The notes under the pieces are model-generated. The model made no database searches and was not told where the DNA came from. It saw nothing but the letters and a program-made list of their open reading frames with translations. From Parasponia andersonii (Eukaryota > Streptophyta > Magnoliopsida > Rosales > Cannabaceae), in assembly GCA_002914805.1 (NCBI GenBank), contig JXTB01000181.1:99007-163006 (forward strand): a stretch of 64,000 nt of DNA, given 5' to 3'. Below, in pieces: positions 57,270-64,000 of this stretch (position 1 is its first letter; the number at the start of each line of letters is the position of its first letter). A program made the position numbers and the translations under genes.

Positions 57270-60200
57270 TACAGATGGAAAGTGGACTAACATATAATGA
57301 GCCAATAGTATGGCCCTTAATGTCAATAATATTACAATATTACCACTTTTCATTATATTAAAATGCCAAGAAAAAAAAATGAAGAAAATATTTCCTATAG
57401 TTTGTGTTATTTTATATACATGTATCATTATAATGGTTAATGATTACTGTTTTGGTCGAGAAAACACTATATGCTATTTGTATTGATAAGTCTGTTTAAA
57501 GGGTAATGTATGATCGAAAGGAAAACTAATCAATGGCTAATGCCAACGGTAACATGTATGTAGAGGAAGTGGTTGATTACATTTCTATATTGGAAATGAA
57601 TAAACAGGGCAAAAATCAATATTGAAAATGAATGAATGGGCAAAAATCAAAATTTTGTAGCCAATATGACTCTCATTCGGGGGGCTAAGTAAAAACTAGT
57701 CTTCTATTAAATTTTTGACTTATACCTACTGTATTTACGCATTTTTGTACACTGATGAATCGAAATAGAGTAGTCTAATCTTATACATATTTAACAATAA
57801 TAGACTATCTACTAAAGGGACAATACATCACATCAGGGTAGTCTAAGTAACAATAATCTCTCTTTCTTCTTTCCTTTTTCCGTATTAGTGCGCATTTTTT
57901 AACATTATATAAATTAACGATCCAAATAGGCTAAATAATCTATAAATTTGATGAAACACTAAAATTAGACGGATAATTAGAATTCTTAGTAAACATGTCA
58001 TATATATCTTGTTATTAATGATTGAAGATGGTTGAAGTGACCATACATCTAAAATTGTTTGCACATGGTAATAATCTAACCCCTATATATAAAGCCATAA
58101 TAATAGTATTGGCAGAGGGAGCAAGAGTCGTCTGAGGTGAATGGGCAATACAATGCCAGCCATTCCTCATAAGTAGAAGACCCCATAACCAATATGTGAT
58201 CCACATTTCACGCGCAATTGGATTCTAAGTTTTGACAACATTAAACGTTGAAAAACATAATTCACAATCACAAAGATTCCCACTCTCGCTAATTTTGAAA
58301 GACGGTCAACGAATTTCACAAAGATCCAAAATCTAGGACTTTATAATTTCCAGCAGTAATTAGTTTATATTTACCAATAGTATTCACTATTCCCTTATTA
58401 ATTTTCTTTTTTTTTTTTTAAATGAAACCTTATTAATTATTATTAGCTAGTGGGAGAAATTTATAAGGGGTTGAAAGAGAAATCTCAGGGAGATTTCACG
58501 TGGCAAAACTTCTCCCAAATTGTTTTCTTTCTCATAGTGAATGAGCTTTTAAAGCTACTTCTAAATGGATGTTTCGACGAAAAGATGAAAAATTATTAAA
58601 TGAAAAAGAAAAAGAAAAAGAAAGCAAATGGTAGATTTATCACAATTATTTATTATATCTATTTTTTAAAAAATGTTTACCGTTAATAATGTATGACCGT
58701 TTGTCAAGCACCGACAAAGTATTTAAGGTTCAGATGATGCACTTTTTGGTTATTATATTTAAACTTTATTTTTATTCTTAGAAATCGTATCTATATAAGA
58801 TTTATCTTAAGCATAAAAAAACATATCAACTTAGTCCATTTTTACGGTATTAAATGCAGGGAGTTTTATCTTAGTCAGGTTTAAGTGCTTCATTTTATTA
58901 TTACTATTATTATTATTGTTATTTTGGCATGCATTCACCACACCAACATGGAAATTGCTGCTACAAATTAAAGGAGACTAAAAACTAGCTCTAGTCAGTT
59001 TTTTTTTTAGGTAAATTACACTAGCTGTAGTCGGTGGTATCATCAATCAATGAGCTGCTAGCTTTTTATGGGTGATGAGCTGGAATTGTGGATTAATTTT
59101 CTGCGTTTTCTAAGCATGTGTCCCAGATTTGTAATTAATATTTTTCAGTATTATTATATGATTAAGACTTGTTTTGTGGTTAAGGTATATATTTTAGGCC
59201 GTGTAAATGTACTAATTGTCTGATGTATCCATTATATGTGAGTATGAGACAAAGGACACTAACATATACATAAATATATAGTACTGTTACATGACCCATT
59301 GATAGTAAAATTTTGCCGAATGAAATGACATGTTTATTATTAATGGTGATGATTAAAAACCTAAATCAATTAAGAATCAATTTCAAGTTTTAATTCTCTT
59401 TTTCCTCTAAGATTTTTCAATAAGAGAGATTAGTACAAGAAGAAAAAAAAGCTCATCGTGACTTACTGGCTTACTATAAAAGTAAAATTTGTTTGAGATT
59501 TATAGTATAATATATATTAATATTTACCACAAGAAAAAACAAAATCACATATATACTGTACGCACGAAGCAACTAGATTTCCGTAGAAAGACAAATAGGG
59601 GGAAAAAAAACAAACAATTTTGACCAATTGATGCTCATTCGCCTATGCATAAATAAATTTGTTACTACTCTTTTTCAAAATAAAAAAAAAAAGCACTAAT
59701 TTCCAATAGATATTGAAAAGAAGGGTAATATTTATTTACGAAAAGGAAGGAACATATAAACGTACAATGAGGGAAAAGACGCAATTGTATAAGTCGTTTT
59801 TTCAACCAAATAATAATAATAATAATAATAAATAGGGAGAGAGAATGGGAAAAGAAGAAGAAGAAAAGCAATATGAATTAAAACAAAAAAAAAAATAGTG
59901 TCACTTAGATTAAAATGCAGGCCCGTTGATTGATCAAAGAGACCGGAAGATTAAGATATTTATCAATTAATTACATATCGTTTTCATAAAGAAAATATAG
60001 TTCAAAGTTGAAGTTGATATCTTCCTATTATTGCCCAAATTCTTAGTCGGCCGATGGACAATATATTATTAAGTAATGATCTAATATATTACTGTTATTT
60101 CTATTTTTGGAGAAACTTTGCTAATATCAATTTAATTGAATATAGAATATGTGAATGTTTACGAGATACGGTTATAATTATAAAATATTATACTTAAAAA

Positions 60201-60628
60201 AATTATGTATTTATGAAAAATGAATCAAAACTTTGTTAGCTCAGATATATGAGAAATTTGGTAATAACGAAATTGAAAAGCAAATTAAGCTTCTTTGAAA
60301 TATTAATAAACAAAACAACTGACCAAAACGTATATATGTATTTTGTGTTGTATATGTTGTATAAAAATATATTTTTTCCTAGAGATTAGAATCTGATATA
60401 TATATATATATATACAAAAGGGGAAAAAAAAATTATATTTATTGCAATCGAACAAATTCTTGTTGGTGCGTAATATCTTCCATAAAATATTAGCGGGCAC
60501 CGCAGAGCCCAGCCGTATGACTCATCCGACGTTTGAAGAAAGAAACTAGAAAGGAACATAAAGTTGCATATTTTGTCTCTTTTATTAGAAGATAACTTCA
60601 AATTCCATGATCTGTGATACATACAAAT
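57270..60628. other. Promoter side and intergenic DNA, no gene seen
   Basis: Contains the upstream region of the epimerase gene, then AT-rich sequence. It has an (ATA)n tract at about 59808-59832 and an AT microsatellite at 60396-60412. No RNA gene or element boundary was recognised. Confidence 0.4.
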
Positions 60629-60835
60629 CTATAAACATATAAGTATAATTAGTGATATTTATTTTATGGGCACCAATTTAATAGGTTTTTTTTTTGTCTA
60701 TAAACATATAAGTATAATTAGTGATATTTATTTTATGGGCACCAATTTAATAGGTTTTTTTTTTATCTATAAACATATAAGTATAATTAGTGATATTTAT
60801 TTTATGGGCACCAATTTAATAGGTTTTTTTTTTTT
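60629..60835. repeat. Tandem array, 69-bp unit x3, containing the left terminus of a MITE
   Basis: Units start at 60629, 60698 and 60767, each CTATAAACATATAAGTATAATTAGTGATATTTATTTTAT plus the MITE left end GGGCACCAATTTAATAGGTTTTTT. Only the third unit continues into a full MITE. The open frame over this array (60666-60866) is an artefact of the repetition. Confidence 0.93.
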
Positions 60836-61045
60836 ATCTATGCATAGGTATCAATTTGGCCAATAAAAATTTAGCATGCACATTTTTTTATTGTAAAAAG
60901 TAAGAGAGATAAAGAGCATTAATTATACACGTTTTTTCATGCACTTCATTATAACTATTGAATTACTATTATATGATAATTTAACGGTTAAAAAAAAATA
61001 TCTACTCATAGGTTAAAAAAAAAAATACCTATTGAATTGGCAACC
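60806..61045. mobile_element. MULE-type MITE, complete, with 9-bp TSD
   Basis: 240 bp. The left end GGGCACCAATTTAATAGGT and the reverse complement of the right end GGTTGCCAATTCAATAGGTATT form terminal inverted repeats. The 9-base AT-rich duplication TTATTTTAT flanks it exactly (60797-60805 and 61046-61054). A 9-bp AT-rich duplication and G-starting termini point to the Mutator superfamily. It defines the family seen at 50-54 kb. Confidence 0.85.
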
Positions 61046-61054
61046 TTATTTTAT

Positions 61055-61487
61055 TATATATATATATATAAACACATGTGTATGTGTATTTCAATTTTCT
61101 TTATATTCAGTATGTCCCTTATGAATTGTCCTAGCAACGTATATACTGTTGCTGTCATATGAATGGACAAATATAAAATATTCTTAGTCTGACTAGTGAC
61201 CAAGCTAAGAGATTATGTACTACAAGCAATAATTTCTTGTATATTCCTTAATTTAGAAAATATATAAAATTAAACTCTAGTAACATTTTCCCCCAAAAAA
61301 TTTTCTAGATTTTACAATTATTTTATTAACCGTATATATCGTGTTAATTAGTAATTCATAAAAATGACAACCGCGTGTGTAGCATCATTTATATAAAGTA
61401 TTTAAATTGCCAACATTCATGAATAAATCTGCCACACTAATTAGATAATTGAACTCAAAATTATTGTTGTACTTGTTATGCAGAACC
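61055..61487. other. Intergenic, no gene seen
   Basis: AT-rich, with a (TA)n tract at about 61057-61070. Nothing recognised. Confidence 0.4.
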
Positions 61488-61997
61488 TGTTAGATTTAAA
61501 ACGATTTTCACAGCAGAAGATTGACCCAGGTAATTCAAAAATTTTCTCAAAACAATTGACTATATGAGTACATAATATTAATTCATAGCAAATAGGAACA
61601 TATAAAGAGAATAGACATAATACTCTTGTAGTCTATCAGTGAATCCTAACTTTACTGTCTTCTCAACCACGATCTTCCAAGTCAAGCCTCAAGTACAACT
61701 GGACGAACGTGTGAGCGTTACGTATAATTTCTTAAAACTCACACTTTAGGCACTTGCAATTTTCTCAACACATGAGATTACAAGAGTTTTGTTCTACAGA
61801 GAATAGGAAGACTCTTTTCTTTTTTATGGAGGCTCTGTAGAAAAAATACGTAGTGTATCTCTTTCTTTTTTTGCTAGGATTTTCTTTATATGTATATATA
61901 TTTATTAAACTATTTAATAAATTAATATATTAATCAAATCAATATATATATAATCTTAAAAAAATGTTAGTTTACTTTTTTTTTATTTTATAAATGT

Positions 61998-62035
<38 letters not shown>

Positions 62036-63265
62036 GCAGATAATTCACTCCTTCAAAAAAGAGTGTTTCACTTTTAGTCAGTTTCCCAATTTCTATTTAT
62101 CTAATTATCTGATAATTAGATATTTTAAATTCAAAATTTAAACAAATTAGGAAACTTATCTCTCTATAAATTTAAATTAATTAATTAATAAAAATTATTT
62201 ATTATATATAGATAAACTATTTATCTAGACAAAATGTGCAGTAACAGTAATAATGTAATATCCAGTACAATGTTTATAAGAGGTAGAATTGGAGAACTAT
62301 GGACCTATAATTCAAGCTCCAATAAATTATGACAATTAATTAAACTCTTTAATTAATTTGTCTAATTTATTAATTCCAGTATTACTCCACTAAAAATCCA
62401 GAATTGCACTCTTGAAATTACAGAATTAATTTTCTCAGAAAACAGTGAGTAGCCTATAGATTTAATCATTACATGTAATTCAATCCTCCATAGACAATTC
62501 ATAATTGGAACTAAGTTATATTCCGTTTACCTCTCTAATTATATCTTTATCCTTGTGTACCGTTGATTCTCTAATGAACAATTAATTTATAAATCTATTA
62601 TAAATTGAGTACTCAAACTGTTCAAGTCCTGAATCAATACACAAGGGAATCATCTTTCTAGCTTCCTAATGGAAGAAATGGATTCCATATCTGTAAGTTA
62701 CATTCCCAGCTACTCATCTCATCATGTTCCCAAGATACAAGTATTTCGATTTGTTTAAAAACAAACCTTTAATATGTATGTCAAAGAACATAATGTTATA
62801 AATAGGAGTCTATAACTGTTCAGGATTAAGATTGATCTGCATATGATCATCTAGTGACATTATTTGAACTCTCAACAGTTAACGAAATTTATGTGAGATT
62901 CGAATCATGTCTGGTCCAGTCCTATATAATCAAATTATATAAAGTACCTCCATTGTGATGTCAACACATCAATAGTCCAGATAAGACTATTATATTCTCA
63001 ATGTTAATGGACCGTACTAATAATATTTAATTAAAGATTTCAAACTTTAATTAATTATTACAGACTATATTTAGTTTATTGTCCATAAATTTAATCCTCA
63101 TGTATATAACACTTATATGCTAAATTTATGGTCACATAAATAAACCAGTGATTTTCTGATATTTAATGACATACCAATTATGCACAAATTCAAATAGAAA
63201 AATGTCATTTTATTAATTCAATAAATATTTAAAATATACATGTTTTTAGGGCATAAACCCTAACA
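61488..63265 (-). mobile_element. Solo LTR bounded by TGTTAG/CTAACA
   Basis: 1778 bp with perfect 6-base inverted ends TGTTAG...CTAACA. On the minus strand it begins TGTTAGGGTTTATGCCCTAAAAACATG, a form I associate with plant Ty1/copia LTRs. Flanks are GAACC and AAACC, a 5-bp duplication with one change. No internal domain is present on either side, so it is a solo LTR produced by recombination. It contains (TA)n at about 62003-62030. The copia assignment is from memory of LTR style, not from coding sequence. Confidence 0.65.
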
Positions 63266-63448
63266 AAACCAAATTTCCTACAATCAATTTATAAAAGGCA
63301 AGAGATCATGCAATAGAGCTGGCTCAATGACCGATTTTGGCTAAAATTTTTCGAAAGTGCTTAGTATGTACCGAAAATGAAAAAGCATTCGAGGCTAAAA
63401 TCAGAAAAGTTTCTCAAATCGTACGTATTCGTTACATACATATTTAAG
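63266..63448. other. Spacer between two LTRs
   Basis: Short sequence between the solo LTR and the Tat-family LTR. No features seen. Confidence 0.4.
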
Positions 63449-64000
63449 TGTTGTGCAGCCTAAAATCCTATATCAGGTCGCATGAGTAGGGGTTAAGTTC
63501 GACCTCCTCTGTGTAAGTTATATGCGACCTCCTCCGCTTAAGTTACATGGACCTCCTCCGTATAGTTATGTGTGACCTCTTTTGCATAAGTTATGTGCGA
63601 CCTTCTCTGTATAGATTGTGAGCGACCTCTTCCGAAAGAAAAGGAAACAAGTCTCTGCTTCGTCAAACAGGAAACCTGCAAGGAAAGGGAAACAGAAGTC
63701 TCCTATTTATGATCGACCAGTTACCCGTTTTGAGTGGTTACCCAATTATGTTGTTACTCGAATTGTATTACCCGATTGTATAGTTACCCGTTTTCACAAT
63801 TAGGAACATTGGGTTACCCACACCTATATAAAGGGAACTCAATGTTTCAGACGGGGGATTCTAATTTTTTCCAATTTTCAGACTTCGAAATTCTGACTCC
63901 CAATTTGAGAGAGATTTTCAGACGAGACATTGTAACTTTGAGTGCTTATAATTCTCCATAAAATAGTGAAAAACAGTGGACGTAAGCTCATCTTTTTCGG
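63449..64000 (+). mobile_element. Second Tat-family LTR, opposite orientation, cut by the window edge
   Basis: Reads TGTTGTGCAGCCTAAAATCCTATATCAGGTCGCATGA from 63449, the reverse complement of the end of the Tat LTRs at 26655/34139, and continues in parallel to CAGTGGACGTAAGCTCATCTTTTT at the window end. It has more copies (about six or seven) of the 30-bp GCGACCTC...AAGTTAT repeats (63480-63640) than the other LTRs. A TATA box (CTATATAAAG, 63823-63832) is well conserved. Sequence differences show that it is a separate insertion. Confidence 0.88.

Noticed and set aside
60666..60866. Open frame with a threefold repeated peptide (MGTNLIGFFF...)
   Set aside because: It is the translation of the 69-bp DNA repeats and MITE end, with no start context or homologue-like features.

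Overview
The window is AT-rich nuclear DNA from a plant, most likely a eudicot. The evidence is spliced genes with plant-type introns, TGGGCC/telo-box promoter elements, plant retrotransposon lineages (a Ty3/gypsy chromovirus and a Tat-type element), and a plant UDP-glucuronate 4-epimerase. Nothing in the sequence fixes the species. Three assembly gaps (N runs) lie at 12161-12740, 28812-28857 and 53715-53925.

Only two protein-coding host genes are well supported. The first is a four-exon gene (CDS 37338-39090, + strand) for a 136-residue, probably mitochondrial, single-RRM RNA-binding protein; its promoter carries site II elements, a TATA box and a telo-box, and its leader has an intron. The second is an intronless, GC-rich gene (55570-56937, - strand) for a membrane-anchored UDP-glucuronate 4-epimerase that supplies UDP-galacturonate for pectin synthesis. 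At the far left, 1-1320 looks like the promoter, leader exon and start of the first intron of a minus-strand gene whose coding part lies outside the window.

Most of the rest is transposable elements. From left to right: a 5'-truncated LINE tail with a 13-bp target duplication (5.2-5.9 kb); a tandem duplication of LINE-tail-like sequence (6.5-8.1 kb); a probable solo LTR broken by a gap (11.2-12.8 kb); a complete but coding-dead chromovirus (15251-24505, target duplication AATGC); a Tat-lineage element (26655-34788) that has lost RT, RNase H and the integrase core but keeps gag, a protease relic, a 14-bp tandem array and a spliced antisense gene; an LTR remnant, a SINE-like copy and a TIR element (40.4-43.4 kb); a segmental tandem duplication in which one copy has acquired a hAT element (49.9-54.0 kb); a family of about 240-bp MULE-type MITEs (50-61 kb); a solo LTR bounded by TGTTAG/CTAACA (61.5-63.3 kb); and the start of a second Tat-family LTR in the opposite orientation (63449 to the end).

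No new enzymatic system was found. The most noteworthy structures are the antisense spliced gene inside the defective Tat element, the hAT insertion dated by its empty paralogous site, a perfect 28-bp palindrome inside one MITE copy, the triplicated MITE terminus at 60.6-60.8 kb, and a long inverted repeat just downstream of the RNA-binding protein gene.
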